Numbered from the stretch's first letter, positions 8,382-17,185 are shown. The stretch: DNA of 64,000 nucleotides from an uncultured Bacteroidales bacterium (GCA_902799685.1 CADCBO010000004.1:62001-126000); one strand, 5' to 3'. The notes: a model not told the origin generated them from the sequence alone. A program made the numbers and translations.

Positions 8382-9530
8382 TCATTTAATCAGTGATGCT
8401 GCCACCCGACGGGCCTCGGCATCGGTTTCTATATACTCATCAAGCGTGGACTTGGCACGGAACGGGACACGTTCCATAGTCTGGGCAATAACATCACTCA
8501 TTTCAAGGAATCCCATCCGGTCATGCAGGAACGCGGCCACACACACCTCATTGGCTGCATTCAATATGCAGGGCATGTTGCCTCCACGTTCTATGGCCAG
8601 ATATGCCAATGCAAGATTACGGAAACGGTCAGTATCAGGCTCCTCGAATGTGAGCGTACCTAACTTTGTAAAATCCACCCTGGGGAAATCGGCATTCAAC
8701 CGGCGCGGATATGAGAATGCATATTGTATGGGCAAGCGCATATCGGGAGCTCCCAGCTGAGCCTTTACGGCACCGTCGGCAAACTGCACCATGGAATGTA
8801 TCACTGACTGCGGATGCACCACCACCTGTATCTTGCTGTAAGGCACACCGAACAGCCACTTGGCCTCAATCACCTCAAACCCCTTGTTCATCATGGATGC
8901 TGAATCTATGGTAATCTTGGCACCCATGTCCCAGTTGGGGTGCTTGAGAGCCTGAGCCTTTGTTACGGTCTTGAGCTGGTCCTTGCCAAGTATGCGGAAC
9001 GGGCCTCCGCTTGCGGTGAGAAGTATCTTCTCCACGGGGTTCATGGTCTCGCCGCTCAGACACTGGAATATGGCCGAATGCTCCGAATCAACCGGAAGAA
9101 TAGGCGTTTTATACTCAAGCGCAAGTGATGTGATAAGCTCACCTGCCACCACCATGGTCTCCTTGTTGGCCAGAGCTATCATCTTGCCTGCCTTGATAGC
9201 CTCAATTGTGGGGCAAAGGCCTGCAAATCCAACCATAGATGCTAGCACAATGTCAATAGGATCTGCAGTAACTATCTGGTTGATTGCATCAGCTCCGGCA
9301 TACACCTTTATAGGCTGACCGTCCAACGCCTCCTTGAGTTTAGAGTAGTGCTGCTCATTGGCTATGACCACCGCCTCGGGGCGGAACTTCAACGCCTGCT
9401 CAATGAGCAGGTCCACGCTGTTGTTGGCAGTAATGGCATATACCTGGTATTCGTCGGGATGGGAGGCAATCACGTCAAGCGCCTGCCGCCCTATGGAACC
9501 TGTTGAACCTAATATCGCTATCTGTTTCAC
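8382..9530 (-). CDS. dxr: 1-deoxy-D-xylulose 5-phosphate reductoisomerase
   Basis: Second step of the MEP isoprenoid pathway: rearrangement and NADPH-dependent reduction of DXP to MEP in the cytoplasm. Visible features are the N-terminal dinucleotide-binding motif ILGSTGSIGRQALDVI, the ALANKETMVVAGE segment, the metal-site segment VDSEHSAIFQCL, and the SGGPF and SMMNKGFEVIEA motifs. The length of 382 residues is normal. The ATG overlaps the end of the upstream M23 peptidase gene by 4 bases, implying coupled translation. ispF of the same pathway lies at 17974. Confidence 0.97.
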   Translation of the reverse strand: MKQIAILGSTGSIGRQALDVIASHPDEYQVYAITANNSVDLLIEQALKFRPEAVVIANEQHYSKLKEALDGQPIKVYAGADAINQIVTADPIDIVLASMVGFAGLCPTIEAIKAGKMIALANKETMVVAGELITSLALEYKTPILPVDSEHSAIFQCLSGETMNPVEKILLTASGGPFRILGKDQLKTVTKAQALKHPNWDMGAKITIDSASMMNKGFEVIEAKWLFGVPYSKIQVVVHPQSVIHSMVQFADGAVKAQLGAPDMRLPIQYAFSYPRRLNADFPRVDFTKLGTLTFEEPDTDRFRNLALAYLAIERGGNMPCILNAANEVCVAAFLHDRMGFLEMSDVIAQTMERVPFRAKSTLDEYIETDAEARRVAASLIK

Positions 9531-10411
9531 TGAAAGAGAATGTATTTTTCGGGATCAAGGGGCTGCCCCTGATACCACAGTTCAAAATGAAGATGCGAGC
9601 CCTGCAGCGAATGGTCTGTGCCGCGGCCTACAAGCGCCACCACGTCGCCCTGTTTCACGCGGTCACCGCTTTTCTTAAGCAGTGACTCGCAATGCTTATA
9701 GACCGAAATCAGTTCCCCCGGATGGACTATGCAGATGGTGTAACCCATTTCCGATGTGTATGTAGCCATAAGCACCGTACCGTCCAGGACCGACACCACG
9801 CTCTGGTTAGGGCTGGCGGCAATATCCACGCCCAAGTGCTGTTCAAGCTGGTCAAAGCTCTGTGACACCAGGCCGGCGGTGGGACGGAACATGCTGATGC
9901 TGCTCACATCATTTACAGGCTGTGACTGGGAGGTAATGTTGTATCGCTCGGCCTCCTCATACTGACGCATGAACTCCTCCTCACGCTGCGTACGCTCCAT
10001 AAGTTGCTCACTGCGCTGGCGGGTAAGCGAATCCACCGAATAGACCGTGTCTATCTTTACAGTTCCGGCAATTATGTCCTGCAACATCGTGACATATTTG
10101 TTCTGCAATTCAAACACCATCTCAAGAGAATCTATGCGAAGGGCCTCGTCAACAATGGCCTGGCGTATCCTGTAATCCTCAAGGGCAGTGCCTTTCTGTT
10201 TTGGGGAATGCTTATATAACACAATCCCACCCCATGCGCCTAGTCCCGCAACCGCAAGTATTGCCAATGTCAGGATCAGATGTGAAATCTTCATGACGAA
10301 GACCCTGCGCTGCTCATCCTCGTTGACTACAGTGAGACGATACAGATAGACAAACCTGCGGAAAAGGCTCTTGCGGCCCACGGCCCTGCGTTTCTGGCGG
10401 ATGCTCTTCAT
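9527..10411 (-). CDS. Membrane-anchored M23-family murein endopeptidase
   Basis: A basic cytoplasmic head (about 40 residues) is followed by one membrane segment (ISHLILTLAILAVAGLGAWG), a helical linker probably forming a coiled coil (residues about 80-150), and a C-terminal LytM domain. The zinc-binding motifs HLGVD and HLHFE are both intact, so it should be an active enzyme against peptidoglycan cross-links, or an activator. It lies in the envelope-related operon between rimM and dxr, 3 bases after rimM. The exact bond cleaved cannot be told from sequence. Confidence 0.9.
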   Translation of the reverse strand: MKSIRQKRRAVGRKSLFRRFVYLYRLTVVNEDEQRRVFVMKISHLILTLAILAVAGLGAWGGIVLYKHSPKQKGTALEDYRIRQAIVDEALRIDSLEMVFELQNKYVTMLQDIIAGTVKIDTVYSVDSLTRQRSEQLMERTQREEEFMRQYEEAERYNITSQSQPVNDVSSISMFRPTAGLVSQSFDQLEQHLGVDIAASPNQSVVSVLDGTVLMATYTSEMGYTICIVHPGELISVYKHCESLLKKSGDRVKQGDVVALVGRGTDHSLQGSHLHFELWYQGQPLDPEKYILFQ

Positions 10412-10414
10412 ATA

Positions 10415-10933
10415 TTACAGATCGGCTAACCCTTCCGGGAGTTTGTACTTGAGGGTGCGGTTCTTACGGTCCACAGCGGTAATCCATTCCTCATTGGCCG
10501 GGATGATACGCTCACGCCCGCCGTCCTTGACCAGGAACAGTATGTTTGGCGTGCTGTCATCAACGGCATGAATGGTGCCCAGCGGACCGGCAGCGGCATC
10601 CACCACTTTCCAGTCCAGGAAACAGCCCCACTCCAGATCATCATCGGCACTTTCAGCCACATATTCAAGCGGCATATAGACTGTAACCCCCATAAAACGG
10701 CTGGTGGATTCTACAGTGTCATAGCCCTCAAACTTAACAAGGATTACGGTGCCGCTCTTTTCCCTGATTGACTCCACATAGAACGGCACCAGGATGCCGT
10801 CCATGGAGCAGACCAGGCAATCCAGGTCATCGGTCCAACTGAGTGAAGCGGGCACAGTGACAGCCATCTCGCCGCCCACTCCGTGCGGTTTGACTATGGT
10901 GCCTATTCTCTGTACTTCACTCTCCTTTATCAT
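10415..10933 (-). CDS. rimM: Ribosome maturation factor RimM
   Basis: It helps mature the 30S head by binding ribosomal protein S19 and 16S rRNA. The N-terminal part (IGTIVKPHGVGGEMAV) is the typical RimM opening and the C-terminal half is the PRC-barrel (LDWKVVDAAAGPLGTI, then ILFLVKDG and an LPEGLADL end). The 172 residues match the family. It begins 4 bases after murA. In many bacteria rimM sits beside rpsP/trmD, so its place next to murA is a lineage-type arrangement. Confidence 0.95.
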   Translation of the reverse strand: MIKESEVQRIGTIVKPHGVGGEMAVTVPASLSWTDDLDCLVCSMDGILVPFYVESIREKSGTVILVKFEGYDTVESTSRFMGVTVYMPLEYVAESADDDLEWGCFLDWKVVDAAAGPLGTIHAVDDSTPNILFLVKDGGRERIIPANEEWITAVDRKNRTLKYKLPEGLADL

Positions 10934-10937
10934 GTTT

Positions 10938-12245
10938 CTATTCCTCTCTGGTTATCCTTGCGCCAAGCGCGTTCAGGCGGCCGTCTATATTCTGATAACC
11001 GCGGTCTATCTGGCCTATGTTGTCTATGCGGCTGGTTCCCTTTGCGCTCATTGCGGCTATCAGAAGGGCTATACCGGCACGTATATCGGGCGATGACATG
11101 CGGCGTGCCGTAAGCGGGAACTGGCGGTCATGTCCTATCACCACCACGCGGTGAGGGTCACAAAGTATCACCTGCGCACCCATGTCTATCAGCTTATCTA
11201 CAAAGAACAGGCGGCTCTCAAACATCTTCTGATGTATGAGTACGCTGCCCTTGGCCTGCGTAGCAGTAACCAGCAGTACGCTCAGCAGGTCCGGCGTTAG
11301 TCCCGGCCACGGAGCATCGGCCAGCGTCATTATGGAGCCGTCTATGAACGATTCTATCTGATAATGCTCCTGCTCAGGAACATAAATGTCATCGCCGCGC
11401 TGCTCCATCTGTATGCCCAGACGTGCAAAGCTCTCGGGGATGATGCCCAGGTTCCGGTAAGAGACATCCTTTATGGTTATCTCACTCTGCGTCATGGCTG
11501 CCATGCCTATAAAACTGCCCACCTCAATCATGTCGGGCAGAACCTTGTGGCTGGTGCCGTGCAGTTCCTTTACACCAGTTATTGTGAGCAGGTTACTGCC
11601 TAATCCCTCTATCCGTGCACCCATGCGGCAGAGCATGCGGCATAACTGCTGAACGTATGGCTCACAGGCAGCATTGTATATTGTGGTCACGCCCTCAGCC
11701 AGCACGGCCGCCATTATGATATTGGCAGTACCTGTTACCGATGCCTCATCCAACAGCATATAGGTGCCCTTGAGGCGGTCTGCCTTGAGTTCGTAATAAC
11801 CGCGTTCCTCATTCAGCACGAATGTGGCTCCAAGTGCCTGAAATCCCTTGATATGGGTATCAACACGGCGGCGGCCAATCTTGTCACCTCCGGGTTTGCT
11901 CACTGTGGCGTGTCCCAGGCGGGCCAACAGCGGGCCAAGCAGCATCACCGAGCCTCTGAGCCCTGCGCTTCTGGCCACAAAGTCCATGCTCTCCGCATAG
12001 CTGCGGTCTATGGCATCGGCCTTGAAACTCCAGCATCCGGGAGCGGTATTGTTTACCTTCACGCCCAGATTGGCCAGCATGTCTATCAGGTTCCTTACAT
12101 CCAGGATATCAGGAACATTCTGCACCGTCACCTCATCCTGTGTGAGCAGCACGGCACAAAGTATCTGCAGGACCTCGTTCTTGGCACCCTGCGGACAGAT
12201 GGTTCCCTTAAGTCTGTGACCTCCCTCTACAAGAAATGACGGCAT
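10938..12245 (-). CDS. murA: UDP-N-acetylglucosamine 1-carboxyvinyltransferase, Asp active-site variant
   Basis: First committed step of peptidoglycan synthesis: transfer of enolpyruvyl from PEP to UDP-GlcNAc. The N-terminal GAKNEVLQIL motif and two EPSP-synthase-like halves are present; the length of 435 is normal. The active-site loop reads KPGGDKIGRRRVDTH, so the residue that is cysteine in E. coli MurA (Cys115) is aspartate here (about residue 121). In other bacteria this replacement keeps activity and prevents fosfomycin alkylation. The neighbours are DUF4290 upstream (6 bases) and rimM downstream (4 bases). Confidence 0.95.
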   Translation of the reverse strand: MPSFLVEGGHRLKGTICPQGAKNEVLQILCAVLLTQDEVTVQNVPDILDVRNLIDMLANLGVKVNNTAPGCWSFKADAIDRSYAESMDFVARSAGLRGSVMLLGPLLARLGHATVSKPGGDKIGRRRVDTHIKGFQALGATFVLNEERGYYELKADRLKGTYMLLDEASVTGTANIIMAAVLAEGVTTIYNAACEPYVQQLCRMLCRMGARIEGLGSNLLTITGVKELHGTSHKVLPDMIEVGSFIGMAAMTQSEITIKDVSYRNLGIIPESFARLGIQMEQRGDDIYVPEQEHYQIESFIDGSIMTLADAPWPGLTPDLLSVLLVTATQAKGSVLIHQKMFESRLFFVDKLIDMGAQVILCDPHRVVVIGHDRQFPLTARRMSSPDIRAGIALLIAAMSAKGTSRIDNIGQIDRGYQNIDGRLNALGARITREE

Positions 12246-12251
12246 AATCTA

Positions 12252-12854
12252 TCAATATCTGCGTTTGTTCTTTTTCTTTCCGTGTTGCTGCTGGCGCTGC
12301 TGCGGCGGAGCCTGCGCAAACTGCACGTTCAAATCACCCTCCTGCAGGCTGAGACGGCCGTTTGAGAAATAGGCAAGGTCATCGGCTATGCGCTCGTCGC
12401 TGACCATCTCCTTGTTCCAGGTCATCAGGTCCTTCTTCATCTGCACGGCAAGCAGGCGCACCAGCTGGCTACGCTCCGGACCTTCAGGCATGGAGACAGC
12501 AACCTTTACAAGTGACGGCAGGATGTGACCGTAGTGGCGGTAACGTATGTCACCTGCCGGATAGTCAATATGCTCCGGCTTCTGCTGGGTCTTTTCCAGG
12601 CGGGTAATCTCAACCGGATAGTCTATGTCCAGCTTGTAATCAGACATGAATGCCAGATGATCCCACAGTTTGCCCTGGAAATCAGGCACATCACGCAATG
12701 TAGGGAACATGCTCCCCATTATGTTGATTATTGTATTGGCGCAACGCTGACGCTCTGCACGGTCAGGAATTGTAACGGCATACTCCACCATCTCCTGTAC
12801 GGCACGTCCGTACTCGGGCATTGGCAGTCTTTCTCGTTGTGTATTGTAGTTCAT
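12252..12854 (-). CDS. DUF4290 family protein
   Basis: The sequence starting MNYNTQRERLPMPEYGRAVQ, with RQRCANTIINIMGSMFP and DFQGKLWDHLAFMSD, matches a conserved Bacteroidota family of unknown function. The C-terminus is glutamine-rich and then strongly basic (HGKKKNKRRY), suggesting nucleic-acid or ribosome contact, which is inference. I use the ATG at 12854, which shares one base with the TGA of tsaB (TGATG), instead of the TTG one codon earlier; this implies translational coupling. It lies between tsaB and murA. Confidence 0.85.
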   Translation of the reverse strand: MNYNTQRERLPMPEYGRAVQEMVEYAVTIPDRAERQRCANTIINIMGSMFPTLRDVPDFQGKLWDHLAFMSDYKLDIDYPVEITRLEKTQQKPEHIDYPAGDIRYRHYGHILPSLVKVAVSMPEGPERSQLVRLLAVQMKKDLMTWNKEMVSDERIADDLAYFSNGRLSLQEGDLNVQFAQAPPQQRQQQHGKKKNKRRY

Positions 12855-13543
12855 CAAACCAGTTTTTTAGGTTTAACAGCTATGAAATCTTTCAGATAGT
12901 AGGGCTCAAAATAGGCCACGTCACGGAACTCCTCCCTATTGAACGACTGCTCAGCCAACGGGAACATCCAGCGCGCCTCCGGATTCACGTCATCCAGGAA
13001 ATGGGCGTTAGGATGGTTGATTGTCTCGCGGCACTTGGCAGAACCGTTACCCATGAACCATACGGGATGCTTTTCCAGATACTCCCGATAGGTATCGGCG
13101 GTTACTATATCTGCCCTGATCTCACGCACCGGGTTCAATGCGCGGTCATAAACGGCGCTATAGACCTCCATGCGGCGGGCATCGATCATGGGACAGAGCA
13201 GGGCATCATCGGGCAATTCCAAGCTCAAGAGCGGCTGCACACAGAGTAGTTTCAGGGTTGATACCGATATCAACTTGAGCCCACGGCCGTAACAAACGCC
13301 CTTGGCCATTGACACTCCTATGCGCAACCCGGTATAGGAACCCGGGCCCTCGCTTACCGCAACGGCATCCAACTTTAGCCCACGGCTGTCAACAAGCGAC
13401 AACGCCTGGTCAACCAACACACCCAGTGATACGGCATTGTTGTGGCCCTCGCGGTCAGCCTTGTCAAACACCAGCTGCCCCTCATCACTTACAGCAACAG
13501 AACAGCCGTCTGTAGCAGACTCTATGTGCATTAAAACGCTCAT
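12854..13543 (-). CDS. tsaB: tRNA threonylcarbamoyladenosine biosynthesis protein TsaB
   Basis: TsaB is the non-catalytic ASKHA-fold partner of TsaD in t6A37 modification of ANN-decoding tRNAs. The protein begins with the family pattern IESATDGCSVAVSDEG and has the conserved SEGPGSYTGLRIGVSMAKG segment near residue 65. The length of 229 is typical. It is the first gene of the leftward run through DUF4290, murA, rimM, M23, dxr and rseP. Confidence 0.93.
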   Translation of the reverse strand: MSVLMHIESATDGCSVAVSDEGQLVFDKADREGHNNAVSLGVLVDQALSLVDSRGLKLDAVAVSEGPGSYTGLRIGVSMAKGVCYGRGLKLISVSTLKLLCVQPLLSLELPDDALLCPMIDARRMEVYSAVYDRALNPVREIRADIVTADTYREYLEKHPVWFMGNGSAKCRETINHPNAHFLDDVNPEARWMFPLAEQSFNREEFRDVAYFEPYYLKDFIAVKPKKLV

Positions 13544-13596
13544 CCCTACAAATCTACTTGTTTAACTTGCAAAAATAAGGATATTTTTCCAAAGGA

Positions 13597-13639
13597 AAAG
13601 GCCGTATCGGGACCTAATTGATGCCCCGGTACGGCCTTT
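13597..13639 (-). terminator. Terminator of the reverse rubrerythrin gene
   Basis: A 15-bp stem with one mismatch (13597-13611 with 13625-13639) begins 27 bases after the rubrerythrin stop on the minus strand and is followed on that strand by TTTTCC. It separates the rubrerythrin transcript from tsaB. Confidence 0.75.
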
Positions 13640-13666
13640 AAACCGTTTTAACGTAAACTTCAGTAT

Positions 13667-14221
13667 TTACTTGCCGAAATAACGTTTGTAAAGAGCCTCG
13701 AATCCCTTGCCGTGACGGGCCTCGTCCTTGGCCATCTCATGAACGGTGTCATGGATTGCATCCCAGTTCTGGGCCTTGGCGGTCTTGGCGATTGCCAGCT
13801 TACCCTCGCATGCTCCGTGCTCGGCTTTCATACGTTTTTCAAGGTTGGTCTTGGTATCCCAAACAACCTCACCCAGCAGCTCGGCAAACTTGGCGGCATG
13901 CTCGGCCTCCTCAAAAGCGTAACGCTTGAAAGCCTCAGCCACCTCGGGATAACCCTCACGGTCGGCCTGGCGGCTCATGGCAAGATACATGCCCACCTCA
14001 CTACATTCGCCGTTGAACTGCATACGCAGGTCGTTCACCATCTCCTCTGATCCTACCTGGCCGTCACCAAGAATATGCTCACAGGCAAACTGCAGGGAAT
14101 CACCGCCCTCTACAATCTCCTTGAATTTCTCTCTAGGTGCCTTACACTGCGGGCAGCGCTCGGGTGCCTCGTCTCCCTCATGTACATATCCGCATACCGT
14201 GCAGATGAATTTCTTTTTCAT
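13667..14221 (-). CDS. Reverse rubrerythrin (rubredoxin domain first), peroxide-scavenging
   Basis: The N-terminus is a rubredoxin-type iron site ([10 protein letters not shown] then CPQCK). A ferritin-like four-helix domain follows with [35 protein letters not shown] and [18 protein letters not shown], which supply the di-iron ligands. Rubredoxin ahead of the helical domain is the order of reverse rubrerythrins, which act as NADH-linked peroxide and oxygen scavengers in anaerobes. The length of 184 residues fits. It is a single gene with its own promoter at 14264 and terminator at 13597. Confidence 0.93.
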   Translation of the reverse strand: MKKKFICTVCGYVHEGDEAPERCPQCKAPREKFKEIVEGGDSLQFACEHILGDGQVGSEEMVNDLRMQFNGECSEVGMYLAMSRQADREGYPEVAEAFKRYAFEEAEHAAKFAELLGEVVWDTKTNLEKRMKAEHGACEGKLAIAKTAKAQNWDAIHDTVHEMAKDEARHGKGFEALYKRYFGK

Positions 14222-14263
14222 AATCCTTCTTTATTAATTGGTTTGTTAATAGTCATCTTTTGG

Positions 14264-14271
14264 CAAATATA
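14264..14271 (-). promoter_or_regulatory. -7 box for reverse rubrerythrin
   Basis: On the minus strand the sequence is TATATTTG, matching TAnnTTTG, 42 bases before the ATG. No convincing TTTG -33 element is seen. I see no clear PerR or OxyR operator. Confidence 0.5.
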
Positions 14272-14284
14272 GTGCAAGCCGAGC

Positions 14285-14410
14285 GAAGAAAAAAGGAACT
14301 TGTTCATTTTTTATTCCGAGGCGAAGCCTATATTGGACCGAAGGTCAAATATAATCCTCGGAAGAAAAAAGGAGTTTACCCATTTTTTATTCCGAGGCGT
14401 AGCCTATATT
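14285..14410. repeat. Two 50-nt direct repeats downstream of the 14410 gene
   Basis: Copies at 14285-14334 and 14361-14410 differ at only a few positions. Each contains a run of A's, then ATTTTTTATTCCGAGGCG and AGCCTATATT. A CCTCGGAA at 14357 is complementary to TTCCGAGG in the copies, so hairpins can form. The second copy ends exactly at the stop codon of the leftward gene, so that gene's mRNA would carry both as its 3' end. It may be a dispersed repeat or a double terminator. Confidence 0.75.
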
Positions 14411-14967
14411 CAATCAAACATGACACGCGGGTTCATCTTTGAAGGAGAGAGCCATTCTATTCCCTTTTGGGCCAGGACAGCGGTTTTTGTGCTCCAGTAT
14501 TCAAAACAGAATCCCATACACCTGGGTTCATCTTTAAGCCTGGAATCACATTCTGACTCTACCTCATAGATACACCGTTCCCACTCCGGGGTACGCTCAA
14601 CGGGATCAAACTTAAGGTGCCGTCCAAGCATAGTCTCAAGCCTGGACATGGGAACATTCTTTGTATCGATATATGCCTCAAGCTTTTTCTTAAGTTCCTG
14701 ACAGGCATCGGTATATGACGCTATCTCCAACGTCAGTCTGGGCACATCATAGAAAGGAAGCAGTTCATCCTCCAGTACACGTCTGCAGAATAGTTCCCTG
14801 TCCGAGCCGTCTATCTGTTCCAGGCCCTGTGAAATAGCCTGCTCCAGGTCATCAAGAATAGCGCGGGCCAGAGGGATGTTACGCCACAGTTCACCTTCAG
14901 ACTCATTATCGACCATCTGCTTGAACGCAATGGTTATGCGTTTTTCATATTTGCCTTTCTTTTCCAT
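14410..14967 (-). CDS. Hypothetical protein with mostly helical composition
   Basis: I do not recognise the family. The start is put at the ATG at 14967 (MEKKGKYEKRITIAFK); the frame is open to 15006 but that would overlap the upstream DUF1963 gene. The 185 residues are soluble, acidic and probably helical (ARAILDDLEQAISQGLEQID, then TDACQELKKKLEAYID), and there is no signal peptide. It has several scattered cysteines but no metal motif. It follows the DUF1963 gene closely in the same direction, overlapping it by a few bases at most, so the two are likely co-expressed and may act together. Confidence 0.7.
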   Translation of the reverse strand: MEKKGKYEKRITIAFKQMVDNESEGELWRNIPLARAILDDLEQAISQGLEQIDGSDRELFCRRVLEDELLPFYDVPRLTLEIASYTDACQELKKKLEAYIDTKNVPMSRLETMLGRHLKFDPVERTPEWERCIYEVESECDSRLKDEPRCMGFCFEYWSTKTAVLAQKGIEWLSPSKMNPRVMFD

Positions 14968-14984
14968 TTTTACACGAATCAAGA

Positions 14985-15611
14985 TTAAAATGTATGCATG
15001 ACGCACACCACCTTGTCAAACCGGCATGCCTTGAGATCTTCCTTGCTGATCAGGAAATCAAGCATACCGCAATCAAAGAATCTCAGCCCCCAGTCATCAT
15101 CTTCATCAACCTGCAAAAGTGAAATCATATCAGGATAAGCATCGGAAATCTCGTCAAAGAAAGGTTTGCCAAGCAATCTGAAACCATCAGAATGTATGCC
15201 TGGGGCAAAACTTATTCTTTCAGGCGGGATACAGGCGGGAGTTCCGTCATCATACAGCACCTTATGCTGATGCAGGTTTTCACAATCTGGAGAATAAAGG
15301 ACCCTGAAATACTCCTTACCCCACTCCGACGACCCCGGACAACATGCGTCCAGATCCCCCAGGAAATAATCCAGTGATGCAAAGAAATAGAGCATACCGT
15401 CATGAGGCAACACGCCGTCAACATCATAACCGGCTATGTCACTGCATCGGATCTGACATATAAAGGTCAGTGGATCGGAAAAAGTCTCGCCGTCTTCGGT
15501 CAACTCAATTTCAGGATAATCCAGATTATCTGGCAAATCAGGAAACCCCCACCATTTGCTCTGTCCGGTACAATCGTCCTGAGCCTTTGAAAACAACAAT
15601 TTTACTGACAT
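14985..15611 (-). CDS. DUF1963 (YwqG-like) family protein
   Basis: The pattern WWGFPDLPDN near the start, then LTFICQIRCSDIAGYD and LPHDGMLYFFASLDYF, is that of the DUF1963/YwqG family. Members are cytosolic, often encoded near toxin-immunity or stress loci, and have no firm function. The length of 208 is a little short for the family but includes the conserved core and the final FFDCGMLDFLIS segment. It has its own promoter (15662-15669) opposite yicC and is followed by an uncharacterised helical gene. Confidence 0.8.
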   Translation of the reverse strand: MSVKLLFSKAQDDCTGQSKWWGFPDLPDNLDYPEIELTEDGETFSDPLTFICQIRCSDIAGYDVDGVLPHDGMLYFFASLDYFLGDLDACCPGSSEWGKEYFRVLYSPDCENLHQHKVLYDDGTPACIPPERISFAPGIHSDGFRLLGKPFFDEISDAYPDMISLLQVDEDDDWGLRFFDCGMLDFLISKEDLKACRFDKVVCVMHTF

Positions 15612-15661
15612 GATCTTTTATACTTCCGTTAATGATTTGAGCAATATTGGAATTGCAATGA

Positions 15662-15669
15662 CAAATATA
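15662..15669 (-). promoter_or_regulatory. -7 box for the DUF1963 gene
   Basis: The minus strand reads TATATTTG (TAnnTTTG). A TTTG (+ strand CAAA at 15688-15691) lies 18 bases away in the -33 position. This promoter interleaves with the divergent yicC promoter. Confidence 0.55.
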
Positions 15670-15677
15670 TCTCTATT

Positions 15678-15709
15678 TTTGAATAGACAAAGCTAAATGA
15701 GTAATTTTG
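15678..15709 (+). promoter_or_regulatory. Promoter for yicC-gmk-nadD
   Basis: TTTG at 15678-15681 and TAATTTTG at 15702-15709 are 20 bases apart, the expected Bacteroidota -33/-7 spacing. The yicC ATG follows at 15735. Confidence 0.65.
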
Positions 15710-15734
15710 CAGTACTAATGAATATGTAACAGAG

Positions 15735-16610
15735 ATGATTCAGTCAATGACAGGGTACGGCAAGGCTACTGCCGAGACCGCAAACCGCAAGGTGATAGTT
15801 GAGATCAAGTCCTTGAACAGCAAGGCTATGGATATTTCCACCAAGATTATTCCCGCATATCGTGACAAGGAGCTTGACATACGTTCCCGCATCACAGCGG
15901 CATTGGAGCGTGGCAAGGTTGATTTCTGTATCTATGTGGACCAGAGCGCCACGCAGGGTGCACAGTCCATCAATGTGCCCGTTTTCAAAAATTACCTGAA
16001 GCAGATTGAATCCATATCCGATGAAACAGGACAGGAAATGCCCGATGACGTTTTCTCCGTGATATTGCGCATGCCCGAAGTAGTGAGTACCACACAGATG
16101 GATGAGGTTAGCGATGAGGAGTGGCAGAGCGTATCGGCGGCAGTTGACAGCGCGATAGCTGCACTTGTGGAGTACCGCAAGGCCGAGGGCGTGGCGCTGG
16201 AAAAGAAGTTCCGTGAGAAAATTTCCAACATATCGGCGCTGCTGGCATCGGTAGAGCCATATGAGCAGGACCGCGTGGCCAAAATAAAGGAACGCATCCG
16301 CACCGCCATGCAGAACACCGTGGGCGGCAACTATGATGAGAACCGCTTTGAGCAGGAGATGATATTCTACATAGAGAAGCTGGATATAAGCGAGGAGAAA
16401 CAGCGCCTGACAAACCACCTGGACTATTTCATCAAGACTCTTGAAGAGGGGCACGGACAGGGCAAGAAGCTGGGATTCATAGCCCAGGAGATGGGACGCG
16501 AGATCAACACACTGGGCAGCAAGAGCAACCAGGCCGAAATGCAGAACATAGTTGTGCGCATGAAGGATGAACTGGAGCAGATAAAGGAACAGGTTCTTAA
16601 TGTGATGTGA
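15735..16610 (+). CDS. yicC: YicC/YloC family endoribonuclease-like protein
   Basis: It begins MIQSMTGYGKATAE, the family hallmark, followed by VEIKSLNSKAMDIS. The C-terminal DUF1732 domain contains FEQEMIFYIEKLDISEE and GKKLGFIAQEMGREINTLGSKSN. E. coli YicC has been linked to RNA turnover. The length of 291 is normal. It is first in a rightward run with gmk (2-base gap) and nadD, a common Bacteroidota grouping. Confidence 0.93.
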   Translation: MIQSMTGYGKATAETANRKVIVEIKSLNSKAMDISTKIIPAYRDKELDIRSRITAALERGKVDFCIYVDQSATQGAQSINVPVFKNYLKQIESISDETGQEMPDDVFSVILRMPEVVSTTQMDEVSDEEWQSVSAAVDSAIAALVEYRKAEGVALEKKFREKISNISALLASVEPYEQDRVAKIKERIRTAMQNTVGGNYDENRFEQEMIFYIEKLDISEEKQRLTNHLDYFIKTLEEGHGQGKKLGFIAQEMGREINTLGSKSNQAEMQNIVVRMKDELEQIKEQVLNVM

Positions 16611-16612
16611 CC

Positions 16613-17185
16613 ATGCGTGGAAAATGTCTTATATTCTCAGCCCCTTCGGGCTCAGGCAAGTCCACAATAGTGAACTGGCTCCTGACCCACCCCGAGCTCA
16701 AGATGGTATTTTCCATATCGGCCACCAGCCGTGCACCGCGCGGCACCGAACAAAACGGCGTGGAGTATTTTTTCCTTACATCCGATGAGTTCCGCACCCG
16801 CATAGCCAACGGCGATTTCCTGGAGTATGAAGAGGTCTATCCCGGCTGCTTCTACGGTACACTGAAAGAGCAGGTAGAGAAACGCCTTGATGAGGGCATG
16901 AACGTGGTGTTCGATGTGGATGTGGCCGGCGGCTGCAACATAAAGGAATACTACGGAGATCAGGCTTTGTCCATGTTCATACAACCGCCATCGGTAGAGG
17001 AGTTGGAACGCCGCCTGATATTCCGCGGCACTGACAGCCCTGAGATGATAGCCAAACGTGTGGCCAAGGCCGGCTATGAGCTTACATTCGCCCCAAGGTT
17101 TGACGTGGTCATTGTAAATGATGACCTGGAGGAGGCTCAGCAGAAGGCACTATCCACTATCAGGTCTTTCCTGGATATTGATTGA
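16613..17185 (+). CDS. gmk: Guanylate kinase
   Basis: ATP-dependent phosphorylation of GMP to GDP in the cytosol. The Walker A motif is APSGSGKSTIV near residue 10; SRAPRGTEQNGVEYFF is the GMP-binding segment and RIANGDFLEYEEVYPGCFYGT follows. I place the start at the ATG at 16613 (190 residues); a GTG two codons earlier overlaps the yicC stop. GuaB at 61336 makes the precursor of its substrate. Confidence 0.96.
   Translation: MRGKCLIFSAPSGSGKSTIVNWLLTHPELKMVFSISATSRAPRGTEQNGVEYFFLTSDEFRTRIANGDFLEYEEVYPGCFYGTLKEQVEKRLDEGMNVVFDVDVAGGCNIKEYYGDQALSMFIQPPSVEELERRLIFRGTDSPEMIAKRVAKAGYELTFAPRFDVVIVNDDLEEAQQKALSTIRSFLDID

Noticed and set aside
14260-14569. Two short frames over the 50-nt repeats
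   Set aside because: They follow the repeat and run into the opposite gene; they look like a by-product of the repeat sequence.
15744-16454. 236-residue frame opposite yicC
   Set aside because: Its composition is that of a complement of a coding strand and it has no recognisable family.
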